Of a DNA stretch of 64,000 bases, positions 8,339-17,403 are shown in pieces. A model generated the notes under the pieces. The model ran no database searches. It saw only the letters and a program-made list of their open reading frames with translations, and was not told where the DNA came from. Source of the DNA: Polaribacter marinaquae (GTDB lineage Bacteria; Bacteroidota; Bacteroidia; Flavobacteriales; Flavobacteriaceae); assembly GCF_038019025.1 (NCBI RefSeq), contig NZ_CP150496.1:833501-897500 (forward strand). Direction: 5' to 3'. Numbering within the stretch: position 1 is the stretch's first letter; each line of letters opens with the position of its first letter. Both the position numbers and the translations under genes were made by a program.

Positions 8339-9931
8339 TTAAAGTTCTAAAACAGTAAATTGAAGATTTAATGGTTTTAAAGATTTTTTAAGCGCTTTTA
8401 TAAAATCACAACCATATTCTAAATAATATTCAGAGAAATTACGCTGTCTTTCTTCTAAACTTTGATTCGGTAAAATTTCATTTTGAAGAAAAGTAATTCG
8501 ATCTACCAAATCTTTTTGCCTTCTTTTTTCTGCTCTAATTAATCTCTTCTGTAAATTCTGTAAACCTTTAATTTGTTTCTTTTCTTGAGCTTTTACTGCA
8601 TTTATAAAAGTAACATCAGTTTTTTCTGCAACCGTTTTTAACTCTTCAAATTGTTGTTCTAAATAAGTAATTTTATTGTTAAAATTAACTTCTAAATCTG
8701 CGTTTTCAATTACTTTTTTAGATAACAACTCGTGTTGATTTAAAAACAACTCTTCTATAGAAATATCTAATTTATTTAGTTTTCGTTGTTGCTTCTCTGA
8801 GACAACTTGCACAGAATTTCTTAATAATAAAATAGGAAAAGGAACATTTACTTTATTAAAATATTGTTTCAACTCAAACCAATATGCCATTTCGCCTCCA
8901 CCACCTAAATAACAAATATTTGGTAAAATAACTTCTTGATAAAGAGGCCTCATTATTACATTTGGCGAAAATGCTTTCGGATTTTTTTCTACTTCCTGTA
9001 GAATTTCTAATTTAGTAAATGTAATTTCCGTGTTGTTTATCTTATAAATTCCTTCTTCAAAAACGATACGTTCTCTAAAGTTATCGCCTAAATAAAATAA
9101 ATTAATCTCTCTAGGCTTTACTTGAATTTTATAATTTTCTTCTAATTTTTCTATAGTTCTAGAAACTTCTTTAAACGAAGTACCACGCTCTAGTTCTTCA
9201 TTAACAAAAGGAATAAAAAGTTCTTTTAATTGTTCATCATCTCCATCAACAATTACCAATCCAAATTCTTTAAACAATTCGTTTGCGATATATCGTGTTG
9301 CATCTGCTAAATTATTGTGCTTTAAATAACCATCAGAAAAAAGAGTTCGCAAATATGTAGCATTTTTAGAACCACCTAATTGATTTGCAAAAACATTTAA
9401 AACGTTATCTAAACCTTCAGTAGAAAATCGTCCTACTGCACCACCATCTTCTCTGTTCCAAACAACTTTTTTACCTTTAAAGTTAAAGTAGTTAATCTCA
9501 TCAAAATCGTGATCTTCTGTTGCCATCCAATAAGTTGGCACAAAATTTTTCTCTGGAAATTTTTCTGACAATTCTTCTGCTAAATTAATGGCAGAAATAA
9601 TTTTATATAAAAAATACAACGGTCCTGTAAATAAGTTTAATTGATGACCAGTTGTAATTGTAAAAGTATTTTTAAGTTTTAAAAGTTGTATGTTTTCTTC
9701 CGTTTTCGCTGAAACATCAAAATTTAAATATTGATTTTTTATCGCTTCTGCCAAAACCAAACGAGTTTGCAAACTAAAAGATGTTTCTTTTTCTTCTATT
9801 TGATTGTAAAACCCTGTAATATCTGGAAAATTATTGTAAAACGGTTTTAAAGTATCTTTTTGCTCTAAATAATCTATCATTGTATTAGAGAAAAAACCTG
9901 TTTTTTTAAACGGAATTTGAGTAACTTTCAT
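8339..9931 (-). CDS. bshC: Bacillithiol biosynthesis cysteine-adding enzyme
   Basis: 530 residues, the family length. BshC adds cysteine to glucosamine-malate in the last step of bacillithiol synthesis, in the cytoplasm. The sequence shows the BshC core segments TGHQLNLFTGPLYFLYK, YWMATEDHDFDE and LPNICYLGGGGEMAYWFELK, then a C-terminal coiled coil rich in Lys, Glu and Gln. bshA and bshB are not in the window, as is common because the genes are scattered in Bacteroidota. It sits upstream of rlmF on the same strand. Confidence 0.93.
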   Translation of the reverse strand: MKVTQIPFKKTGFFSNTMIDYLEQKDTLKPFYNNFPDITGFYNQIEEKETSFSLQTRLVLAEAIKNQYLNFDVSAKTEENIQLLKLKNTFTITTGHQLNLFTGPLYFLYKIISAINLAEELSEKFPEKNFVPTYWMATEDHDFDEINYFNFKGKKVVWNREDGGAVGRFSTEGLDNVLNVFANQLGGSKNATYLRTLFSDGYLKHNNLADATRYIANELFKEFGLVIVDGDDEQLKELFIPFVNEELERGTSFKEVSRTIEKLEENYKIQVKPREINLFYLGDNFRERIVFEEGIYKINNTEITFTKLEILQEVEKNPKAFSPNVIMRPLYQEVILPNICYLGGGGEMAYWFELKQYFNKVNVPFPILLLRNSVQVVSEKQQRKLNKLDISIEELFLNQHELLSKKVIENADLEVNFNNKITYLEQQFEELKTVAEKTDVTFINAVKAQEKKQIKGLQNLQKRLIRAEKRRQKDLVDRITFLQNEILPNQSLEERQRNFSEYYLEYGCDFIKALKKSLKPLNLQFTVLEL

Positions 9932-10108
9932 TAGGCTACATGGTTTTTAATACAACAACATTCTCTATCTATCTTACTGCTCATTTTGACTTCTAAATTT
10001 TTTATAAAAATACAACTATTTTAAGCTTTGTAAATCACTACAAATCAATCTAACAAAGTTTTAACAAGTTCTATTTTCTGCAAATTAACAATTTTAAAAA
10101 TATATTAT

Positions 10109-10116
10109 TACTTTTG
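10109..10116 (+). promoter_or_regulatory. Bacteroidota -7 box for the M14 peptidase gene
   Basis: TACTTTTG matches TAnnTTTG, 21 bp before the start codon at 10138. The rest of the 206-bp gap from bshC shows no other clear feature. Confidence 0.55.
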
Positions 10117-10137
10117 ATTTTCTAATCAAACACTTAC

Positions 10138-12615
10138 ATGAAAATCAAATCTATTGTAGTTGTTCTTTTTTTATTAACAGGAACACTATTTTCTCAAAAA
10201 ATTAAATCTCCAAAAGAATTTTTAGGTTACGAAATTGGCGCTCGTTTTACAAGACATCATAAAGTTGTAGACTATTTTAATTATGTTAGCAACACTTTAT
10301 CTAATGTAAAGTTAGAGAAATACGGGGAAACAAATGAACACAGACCTTTGTATGTTAGTTACATTTCTTCTGCAGAAAATATTAAGAATTTAGAAAGCAT
10401 AAGAAAAAATAATCTAAGTCAAACAGGGGTTATTTCTGGTAATTCTAAAAACGATATTGCCATTGTATGGCTAAGTTATAATGTACATGGTAATGAAGCT
10501 TCTAGTACAGAAGCAGCAATGTTAACATTATACGAACTGGTTACTGCAAAAAAAGCTTGGTTAGAAAACACGGTTGTTATTTTAGACCCTTGTATTAATC
10601 CTGATGGTAGAGATCGATATGTAAATTGGTACAACCAAGTAAAAAGTACACCTTATAATACAGATCAAAATGCTAAAGAACATGCAGAACCTTGGCCAGG
10701 TGGAAGACCAAATCACTATTTATTCGACCTAAATAGAGATTGGGCTTGGGCAACACAAGTAGAATCTCAGCAAAGAATTAAAGTTTACAATAAATGGATG
10801 CCTCACATTCATGTAGATTTTCATGAGCAAGGAATAAATAATCCGTATTACTTTGCTCCTGCTGCAGAACCTTTTCATGAAATTATTACTGATTGGCAAA
10901 GAGATTTTCAAACACAAATTGGTAAAAATCACGCAAAATATTTCGATAAAGAAGGTTGGTTATATTTTACAAAAGAAAGTTTCGATTTATTATACCCAAG
11001 TTATGGCGATACTTACCCAACATATATGGGCGCAATTGGTATGACCTATGAACAAGCTGGTCATGGTCGTGCAGGTTTAGGTATTCATACAGATGAAGGT
11101 GAAATTTTAACTTTAAAAGATAGAGCTGCACACCATTTAACTACAGGTTTATCTACTGTAGAGATTTCTTCAAAAAATGCTAAAAAACTAAACTCAGAAT
11201 TCAGAAAATTCTTTAATAATTCTGGTTTGAACTTTAAAAGTTATGTTTTAAAGAACGAAAATGCAGACAAAATGAATCGTCTAAAAGAGTTATTAGACAC
11301 TCATGAAATAAAATATGAAAGTGCTAAAAATGGTTCTGTAAAAGGATATAGTTATACAACACAAAAAGATGCCAAATTAGACGTAAGCAATAAAGATTTA
11401 GTTATTCATACAGATCAGCCAAAAGGTAAAATGGTAAAAGCTTTGTTTGAACCAAATGCTAAATTAGTAGATTCCTTAACTTATGATATTACAGCATGGT
11501 CTTTACCATATGCTCATGGTTTTAATGCTGTTGCATCTAAAAGTAAGGTAAACTCTACAACTAACAACTCTAAAAACACTGTTGTAAATTCTGAAGATAA
11601 AAGTGCTTATGCATATGTTTCTAAATGGAATAATCTTGCTGATGCAACTTTCTTAGCAGATTTATTAAAGAATAATATTGTACCAAGGTTTGCAGAAAAA
11701 TCATTTTCAGCAAACAATACATCTTACGATAAAGGAACTTTAATAATACTTAGAAATGATAACAGAAACACAGATTTTGATTCAAAAATTGTAGCAATAG
11801 CAGACAAACATCAACGCAAATTAACATCTGTTGCCACTGGTTTTTCTCAGTCTGGTGTAGATTTTGGTTCATCAGCAATTAAACCAATTAACAAGCAAAA
11901 AATAGCAGTTGTTTCTGGTAAAGCAACTTCTTCTTTAAGTTTTGGTGAAGTTTGGCACTTTTTTGAAACTCAATTAGAATACCCAATTACTAACATAAAC
12001 TCTAGTAATTTTGGTTATACAGATCTAAGTAAATATGATGTTATAATCTTACCTAGTGGTTATTACAATAGTATTTTAAGTGGTTCTACTTTATCTAACA
12101 TAAAAAAATGGGTAAGATCTGGCGGAACATTAGTAGCAATAGGAAATGCATTAAATAGTTTTGCCAATAAAGAAGGATTCTCTTTAAAAACAAAAAAGAA
12201 TGCAGAAATAAAAACTGACAATAATTTAGTTCCTTACCAAGATAGAGAACGTAAAAGTGTTGCTAATTTAATTACAGGAAGTATTTTTAAAAGTACGTTA
12301 GACAATTCGCATCCGTTAGCTTTTGGATATGATAAAGAATATTTTTCTTTAAAACTAAGCGGAACCTCTTACAGTTACTTAAAAAAAGGATATAATGTTG
12401 GTTATTTTGATAAAAACTCTAACAATATTTCTGGTTATGCAGGAAGTAAAGCTGTAAAAAATGTACATGAATCTTTACTGTTCGGAGAACAAACGATGGG
12501 AAGAGGAAGTATTGTTTATATGATAGATAATCCTTTATTTAGATCTTTTTGGGAAAACGGAAAACTATTTGTAGCCAATGCAGTATTTCTGTTAAACTCT
12601 AATCAATTAAAATAA
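10138..12615 (+). CDS. Secreted M14-family zinc carboxypeptidase
   Basis: 825 residues with a signal peptide (about residues 1-19). The M14 catalytic domain shows the zinc motif HGNE (H117, E120), INPDGRDRY, a histidine-rich segment HIHVDFHEQG (223-232) that probably supplies the third ligand, and the candidate catalytic glutamate E305 in TYEQAGHG. Residues from about 480 onward form an extra domain seen in large Bacteroidota M14 proteins, with a glutamine amidotransferase-like fold suggested by YDVIILPSGYY. It likely trims peptides outside the cytoplasm. No T9SS sorting domain is visible. Confidence 0.85.
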   Translation: MKIKSIVVVLFLLTGTLFSQKIKSPKEFLGYEIGARFTRHHKVVDYFNYVSNTLSNVKLEKYGETNEHRPLYVSYISSAENIKNLESIRKNNLSQTGVISGNSKNDIAIVWLSYNVHGNEASSTEAAMLTLYELVTAKKAWLENTVVILDPCINPDGRDRYVNWYNQVKSTPYNTDQNAKEHAEPWPGGRPNHYLFDLNRDWAWATQVESQQRIKVYNKWMPHIHVDFHEQGINNPYYFAPAAEPFHEIITDWQRDFQTQIGKNHAKYFDKEGWLYFTKESFDLLYPSYGDTYPTYMGAIGMTYEQAGHGRAGLGIHTDEGEILTLKDRAAHHLTTGLSTVEISSKNAKKLNSEFRKFFNNSGLNFKSYVLKNENADKMNRLKELLDTHEIKYESAKNGSVKGYSYTTQKDAKLDVSNKDLVIHTDQPKGKMVKALFEPNAKLVDSLTYDITAWSLPYAHGFNAVASKSKVNSTTNNSKNTVVNSEDKSAYAYVSKWNNLADATFLADLLKNNIVPRFAEKSFSANNTSYDKGTLIILRNDNRNTDFDSKIVAIADKHQRKLTSVATGFSQSGVDFGSSAIKPINKQKIAVVSGKATSSLSFGEVWHFFETQLEYPITNINSSNFGYTDLSKYDVIILPSGYYNSILSGSTLSNIKKWVRSGGTLVAIGNALNSFANKEGFSLKTKKNAEIKTDNNLVPYQDRERKSVANLITGSIFKSTLDNSHPLAFGYDKEYFSLKLSGTSYSYLKKGYNVGYFDKNSNNISGYAGSKAVKNVHESLLFGEQTMGRGSIVYMIDNPLFRSFWENGKLFVANAVFLLNSNQLK

Positions 12616-12621
12616 AATCTA

Positions 12622-12648
12622 AAAAACCACTCAAACAGAGTGGTTTTT
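12622..12648. terminator. rho-independent terminator after the M14 gene
   Basis: AAAAACCACTC (12622-12632) pairs with GAGTGGTTTTT (12638-12648) around a 5-nt loop and runs into T residues. Confidence 0.85.
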
Positions 12649-12668
12649 TTTTATAATCATGAAACATT

Positions 12669-12676
12669 TACCTTTG
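12669..12676 (+). promoter_or_regulatory. Bacteroidota -7 box
   Basis: TACCTTTG matches TAnnTTTG, 17 bp before the ATG at 12694. It argues that the in-frame ATG at 12640, which lies inside the preceding terminator, is not used. Confidence 0.55.
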
Positions 12677-12693
12677 TAATCTTAATAATAATC

Positions 12694-13050
12694 ATGCAAA
12701 TAGAAGATTTAATTGGTGAATATCAAATAATAGGTAAAAACCAAGATAATACTGAAAACACTTATAAAGGTATTTTAAATTTAAGAGTACTAAACAACAA
12801 CAAACTTAAAGCTGTTTGGCTAATTAATAAGAGTCAGCAACAATTTGGAGAAGGTTTTTTTAAAGATAATATCTTAGTTATTAATTTTGAATATCAAGGT
12901 GATGAAAACGATATTTACAAAGGAACAGTTGTTTATAGGTGCTTATCAAAAGATATTTTAGATGGTTTTTGGTCTGAAGAATTTGGTAACCCAAATTATT
13001 TAGGTGAAGAAAGATGTTTTAGAATTAAAGAAAATGAAATATTAAATTAA
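12694..13050 (+). CDS. Small hypothetical protein
   Basis: 118 residues starting MQIEDLIGEYQIIG. A longer frame begins at 12640, but that start lies within the M14 terminator and upstream of a good promoter box, so 12694 is chosen. The sequence looks like a small beta-rich protein (GFWSEEFGNPNYLGEERCFRI near the end), perhaps a lipocalin-like or META-like barrel. I cannot assign a function. It ends 2 bp before the YchJ-like gene and is probably cotranscribed with it. Confidence 0.6.
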   Translation: MQIEDLIGEYQIIGKNQDNTENTYKGILNLRVLNNNKLKAVWLINKSQQQFGEGFFKDNILVINFEYQGDENDIYKGTVVYRCLSKDILDGFWSEEFGNPNYLGEERCFRIKENEILN

Positions 13051-13052
13051 GT

Positions 13053-13418
13053 ATGAAATGTCCTTGTAACCCAAATAAATTATATAAAAATTGCTGTAAG
13101 AAAGCTCATGATGACATATTCTCTGTTAAAACATCAGAAGAATTAATGCGCTCTAGATACAGTGCTTTTGTGTTGGGTAATACAGATTATTTACATAAAA
13201 GCCATCATAGTTCAACAAGATTGTCTAATAGAGAATACAAAGAATTAAAAAAGTGGACTAAATCTGTTGATTGGGTAAAACTTCAAATTCATAATTCTAC
13301 GAATAATAGTGTAGAATTTACTGCCTTTTTTATTGAAAACGGAAATTTAGAAACCATTAAAGAATATGCTACATTTTGTAAAGAAAATAATCATTGGGTA
13401 TATTTAAATGCAGTTTAA
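13053..13418 (+). CDS. YchJ family protein (UPF0225)
   Basis: 121 residues. The N-terminal CPCNPNKLYKNCC is the cysteine-rich zinc-binding SEC-C-like motif. It is followed by the family hallmark EELMRSRYSAFVLGNTDYL and then an NTF2-like region ending ATFCKENNHWVYL. Family members are small cytoplasmic proteins without an established role. The protein is slightly shorter than E. coli YchJ because the C-terminal second cysteine cluster is absent. It is translationally close (2 bp) to the upstream hypothetical gene. Confidence 0.8.
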   Translation: MKCPCNPNKLYKNCCKKAHDDIFSVKTSEELMRSRYSAFVLGNTDYLHKSHHSSTRLSNREYKELKKWTKSVDWVKLQIHNSTNNSVEFTAFFIENGNLETIKEYATFCKENNHWVYLNAV

Positions 13419-13430
13419 TAGCTATTTTAT

Positions 13431-13438
13431 TACTTTTG
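13431..13438 (+). promoter_or_regulatory. Bacteroidota -7 box
   Basis: TACTTTTG matches TAnnTTTG, 28 bp before the start codon at 13467. Confidence 0.5.
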
Positions 13439-13466
13439 CATTACCTAACTACAACTTTTTATTTTA

Positions 13467-14117
13467 ATGAAACAAATTATAATTTTTTTGTTGTTAATTA
13501 TTGTTATTTTAATTGGCTACGGAAAGTACAATCAGTACAAAAGATACAACTCACCAGAGGTTAATTATACATCAACTAAAACCTTAGATTTAGAATACTA
13601 CAATCAAGAAATTGTTTTAAAGTATTATGAAGCTGTTGAAGAACTTAATAGTTTTGTAATGTTACAATGGTCTGCAAACAATATAGATGTTAGAACACCA
13701 GAAGACGATGATAACGAAACAAAAATAGCGGTTGATACTTATGCTAAAAAATTAGCTACAGTAAAATACTATGAAGATATATTATCTAAATCTTCTGAAT
13801 TAAAATCGAAAGGATTAACGAGTAAAGAAATTGAATTTTTAGTTAAAAATGGAGTCGATTTAATAACTTACAACAAAAATCTTTACACAAATAAGTTAAT
13901 TACATTATTTAAGAATACTCCTCAGATTAAGTTTGGAAGCAAACATCCTATTGTTTTTGAAATTCAAAAGATTTTAATCAAAAAAGGATACAAACTAGAA
14001 TTAGATGGCGTTTATAAAAAACAAACTTTTAATATAATTAAGAGTTTTGAAACTAAAAATAATCTTTTCTCAGACGGCGTTTTAGACCTTTTAACATTAG
14101 AAGCAATTCTAAAATAA
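13467..14117 (+). CDS. Membrane-anchored protein with peptidoglycan-binding-like C-terminus
   Basis: 216 residues. A single N-terminal hydrophobic segment (about residues 3-17) probably acts as signal anchor. The middle is helical and charged. The last 65 residues (IQKILIKKGYKLELDGVYKKQTFNII and the following helix) resemble a PG_binding_1 domain, which binds the cell wall. No catalytic domain is present, so a structural or regulatory envelope role is possible. It has its own promoter box and a strong terminator. Confidence 0.6.
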   Translation: MKQIIIFLLLIIVILIGYGKYNQYKRYNSPEVNYTSTKTLDLEYYNQEIVLKYYEAVEELNSFVMLQWSANNIDVRTPEDDDNETKIAVDTYAKKLATVKYYEDILSKSSELKSKGLTSKEIEFLVKNGVDLITYNKNLYTNKLITLFKNTPQIKFGSKHPIVFEIQKILIKKGYKLELDGVYKKQTFNIIKSFETKNNLFSDGVLDLLTLEAILK

Positions 14118-14132
14118 AGATTTATAAAAAGA

Positions 14133-14168
14133 AAAAGGTCTAGAAACAATTAAGTATCTAGACCTTTT
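14133..14168. terminator. bidirectional terminator
   Basis: A 12-bp perfect stem (14133-14144 with 14157-14168), flanked by A and T runs, lies between convergent genes ending at 14117 and 14187. Confidence 0.8.
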
Positions 14169-14186
14169 AATATAAATAACTAAACT

Positions 14187-15605
14187 CTAATTTTTCATAA
14201 ACTTAGAACTCCCTACAGTATTATCAACTGTATATTTAATCATATAAACACCTTTACTCAAATTCGAAACATCAATATTTTTTGATTTTTCATTTATTTG
14301 AATATTTTTTACTTGTTTTCCTAAAATATTATAAATACTAACTTTAGAAATTATATTATCCGAAGAGATATTTAAGTAATTATTTGTTGGATTAGGATAC
14401 ATAGAAATGTTTAATAAAGAATTTCTTTCTACACTTGCAACTGCAGCATTAGAACTTAAAACAACACTACCTAAACTAGCTTCGTTAGACGGATTACCTA
14501 ATGCACCTTTTACAGAAAAACCGTATTGAATAATAAAACCTGCTTGCAATTCTGCAGCTAATGCCGAAACTGAAAAAGAAGTCATGCTGCTTGTTAAAGT
14601 TACACTCTTATTTACAACTGTTGCGTAACCATTATTAGGATCTAATGCTTTTATAAATGCAACAACAGTGTAACCTGCATCGATTGTATAACTATCGATA
14701 TTTGCAGAAAAAGTTAAATCCGAATCTGCTAATCCGTTATTTTCTACATAAGAACTTGCTTCTATATATTTGTTTGGTGTTGTAGGATTATCAAACCAAG
14801 AAGCATTTGTGTTTTCGGCTGTCCAAATAGCAAAATTAGGTTGTAATGTAATTGTTGATGCATTTACTGTTGTTTTTAAATTTGCTACATCATAAGAAAA
14901 TCCAAAAGCGTAACTATCATCTGCAGTGTTAAATGCATTTACATAACCATTGTAAGTTTTAGAACCATCAATAGTAACACCATCATTGGTAGTATTTCCA
15001 GAATCATTGCTTGCGTTTTCAGTAACTACAACACTTCCTAATGATGTTTCATTTGCAGGGTCTCCTAAAGCACCTGTAACAGAAAAACCATACTGAATTA
15101 TAAAACCAGATTGCAATTCTGCACCTGTTGCAGACACAGAAAAAGAACTCATTCCGTTTGTTAGCACGATGTTTTTATTAACCACAGTTGCATAACCATT
15201 ATTGGGATCTAAGGCTTTTATAAAAGCGACAACTTTGTACGCTGAGTTTATAGTATGAGCATCTAAATTTGCAGAAAAAGTTAAATCCGAACCTGCTAAT
15301 CCGTTATTTTCTACGTAAGAACTTGCCTCTATATACTTATTTGGCGTTGTTGTATTATCAAACCAAGATGGATTTGTATTTTCTGCTGACCAAATTGCAA
15401 AGTTAGGTTGTAATGTAACAGATGTAGAAGTAAGTGTAGTTTTTAAATTTGCCACATCATAACTAAATCCGAAAGCATAACTATCATCCGAAGTATTAAA
15501 TGCGTTTACATAACCATTCCATGTTTGAGAACCGTCTACAGTAACAGAGTTTTGAGCAAACCCAAAAGCAGTTATTAAAAGTAAAAGTAAAGTAATTTTT
15601 TTCAT
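14187..15605 (-). CDS. T9SS-exported protein with two tandem beta-sandwich-like repeats
   Basis: 472 residues: a signal peptide ending near AFGFAQ, two tandem repeats of about 185 residues (each opening DGS-x-T-x-NGYVNAFNT and containing IEASSYVENNGL), and a C-terminal type A sorting domain (YPNPTNNYLNISS, then NLSKGVYMIKY). The repeats look like carbohydrate-binding modules, but I cannot name a family. It follows the laminarin-type locus on the same strand and shares a near-identical 29-bp promoter block with susC. I infer an exported glucan-binding protein of the same regulon. Confidence 0.7.
   Translation of the reverse strand: MKKITLLLLLITAFGFAQNSVTVDGSQTWNGYVNAFNTSDDSYAFGFSYDVANLKTTLTSTSVTLQPNFAIWSAENTNPSWFDNTTTPNKYIEASSYVENNGLAGSDLTFSANLDAHTINSAYKVVAFIKALDPNNGYATVVNKNIVLTNGMSSFSVSATGAELQSGFIIQYGFSVTGALGDPANETSLGSVVVTENASNDSGNTTNDGVTIDGSKTYNGYVNAFNTADDSYAFGFSYDVANLKTTVNASTITLQPNFAIWTAENTNASWFDNPTTPNKYIEASSYVENNGLADSDLTFSANIDSYTIDAGYTVVAFIKALDPNNGYATVVNKSVTLTSSMTSFSVSALAAELQAGFIIQYGFSVKGALGNPSNEASLGSVVLSSNAAVASVERNSLLNISMYPNPTNNYLNISSDNIISKVSIYNILGKQVKNIQINEKSKNIDVSNLSKGVYMIKYTVDNTVGSSKFMKN
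14455..15550 (-). repeat. Tandem intragenic duplication (two units of about 0.55 kb)
   Basis: Units at about 15000-15550 and 14455-14990 encode the two near-identical domains of the T9SS protein. Both the residue order and long DNA stretches match, which points to an internal duplication maintained or renewed recently. Confidence 0.75.
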
Positions 15606-15662
15606 GTGTTAATTGTTTTTTAGTTAATAAATCAATATTAAACAATATAATTAAACAATCCT

Positions 15663-15691
15663 TAAAAAACACCACAACAAAAAACATACAT
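15663..15691 (-). promoter_or_regulatory. 29-bp promoter block shared with susC (copy 1)
   Basis: This block is identical to 33158-33186 at 28 of 29 positions and lies 57 bp before the start codon of the T9SS protein gene. Read on the minus strand it starts ATGTATGTTTTTTG, which resembles a TAnnTTTG box with extra Ts. A second shared motif, GGTAATGTATAG at 15810-15821 on the plus strand, lies further upstream. The rest of 15606-15971 is AT-rich without recognisable genes. Confidence 0.75.
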
Positions 15692-15971
15692 CATAAAAAA
15701 ATGATTGATATATTATGAAATTACGATTAAACAAGCAATAGCCAAGGAAAAAGTATAAAAACAAAGAAACTTAAAATAAACAAACTTTAAAACAAAAGCA
15801 GTTTGTATGGGTAATGTATAGTTAGAAGATTCGATAAAAAGAAATAAAACCGAAAAGAAACATCAACAACACACTATAATTCAGATAATTGAAAAAAACC
15901 TTAATTATAACTTAGAGGTTTTAAATTAAACTTGTTGTGTTCTCGTTTTAGTTAAAAACTAAACTATTTAG

Positions 15972-17396
15972 CTATTTGTTATTGTTTCGCTTATCTAACT
16001 CAGCTCTAATTAAAAGCGTTTTTTCTTCAGTAACATCGTAGTTTCTCATTACGTACATTGCAGCTAAAGTTCCTAAGATTGGTAATCCTGAGAAGAAAAT
16101 TCTTAAACCAAACATTGATTCTTCAGTTTGAATCGCTGCACCAGATTCAAAGTTTACAAAAGTTAAAATTAATCCACTTAACAAACCTGCAATTGCTAAT
16201 CCAAATTTAACCATCCACCAATAAATCGCTCCAAAAATACCTTCTCTTCTTTTATTTGTATTTAACTCATCGATATCAATAACATCAGAAGTCATAGACA
16301 TCATCAGGGTAAATAAACTTCCAATGCCAAAAGAAAAGAATGGCAATGCAAACAAAAACATATAGGGTTTTCCAGGAATAAATAAAAACCATAGTAAAAT
16401 ATACCCAACTACAGAAATTCCTTGAGAAATTAAAAAAGCTTTTTTCTTTCCCATTTTTTTAGACATTTTAGCAACAATAGGTATTACTAAAAAAGTAGTT
16501 ACAATTGCACCAACACTTCCAAATAAAGTAGGCCAAAGACCAAAATTAGATTCGTTTCCGGCAAATAAGTAATATTTAATAATGTAGTAAGAAAAACCTG
16601 CAATCGTATTAAAAGCGTTAAATATTAAAAAAGTAGCAATGCATAATTTTTTAAAAGGTTCAATTTTTAAAGCAGCTTTAAAACCTTCTATTATTTCATT
16701 AAAACTACCACCTATGTTATCTAATGTTAAAGACGAGTAGTTTTCATTTAAGGTTGATTTACTTTTGATAAATATTGCAGGAACCGCTGCCAAAAAAGCA
16801 CAAGCTATCGCTACATATATTGCTAAAGATCTTGTTGCAACATCACCAGATTCAAACAATGTTGTGTCTGCCATTAAAACCCAAAACCAAGGTGCAATTA
16901 CCCAAGCCCATTGCCCAATTAATTGTGCAGTTGCCATTATATTTGTTCGTTCATGAAAATCGTCACTCATTTCATAACCCATTGCCACATAAGGAACACT
17001 AAAAATGGTTAATCCTAAATAAAAGACAAAAGACCAAAGTAAAAAATACGTAAAATTATAGTTTACAGAGTTTGATGTATACATTTGCCACATCAAAGCA
17101 AATGAAACGCCCATTATAATTGCACCTATTAAAACATATTGCCTTCTTCTACCCCATTTCGACTTCGTATTATCTGAAATAAACCCCATAATAGGATCTG
17201 TAATTGCATCGAAAATTCTAGGTAGAAAATATAAAACACCTAACATCCAACCAGGGAAACCTAAATTTTCTACTAAAACCACAGTAAAAATACCTAAAAC
17301 TGCCGGAAACATTTGATTTGCCAACATCCCTAAGCCGAACGCTACTTTTTGCCCGAAAGAAACTTTTTTCTTTTTTGATAAATTAGCTGTTTCCAT
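15972..17396 (-). CDS. MFS sugar transporter, GPH (glycoside-pentoside-hexuronide) type
   Basis: 474 residues with about 12 membrane segments. The N-terminal part carries the GPH pattern: FGLGMLANQMFP, then RIFDAITDPIMGFISDNTKSKWGRRR between helices 2 and 3. These proteins import sugars or oligosaccharides by cation symport across the inner membrane. It ends the run of glycosidase genes, 7 bp after GH30, so it probably brings glucose or laminari-oligosaccharides from the periplasm to the cytoplasmic phosphorylase encoded in the same run. Confidence 0.88.
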   Translation of the reverse strand: METANLSKKKKVSFGQKVAFGLGMLANQMFPAVLGIFTVVLVENLGFPGWMLGVLYFLPRIFDAITDPIMGFISDNTKSKWGRRRQYVLIGAIIMGVSFALMWQMYTSNSVNYNFTYFLLWSFVFYLGLTIFSVPYVAMGYEMSDDFHERTNIMATAQLIGQWAWVIAPWFWVLMADTTLFESGDVATRSLAIYVAIACAFLAAVPAIFIKSKSTLNENYSSLTLDNIGGSFNEIIEGFKAALKIEPFKKLCIATFLIFNAFNTIAGFSYYIIKYYLFAGNESNFGLWPTLFGSVGAIVTTFLVIPIVAKMSKKMGKKKAFLISQGISVVGYILLWFLFIPGKPYMFLFALPFFSFGIGSLFTLMMSMTSDVIDIDELNTNKRREGIFGAIYWWMVKFGLAIAGLLSGLILTFVNFESGAAIQTEESMFGLRIFFSGLPILGTLAAMYVMRNYDVTEEKTLLIRAELDKRNNNK

Positions 17397-17403
17397 ATTT
17401 CTT

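Noticed and set aside
12640..12693. ATG at 12640 as start of the hypothetical gene
   Set aside because: It lies inside the M14 terminator and upstream of a good promoter box; the ATG at 12694 fits better.
15948..15964. Terminator after the sugar transporter gene
   Set aside because: The 7-bp hairpin is almost entirely A/T pairs and too weak to call.
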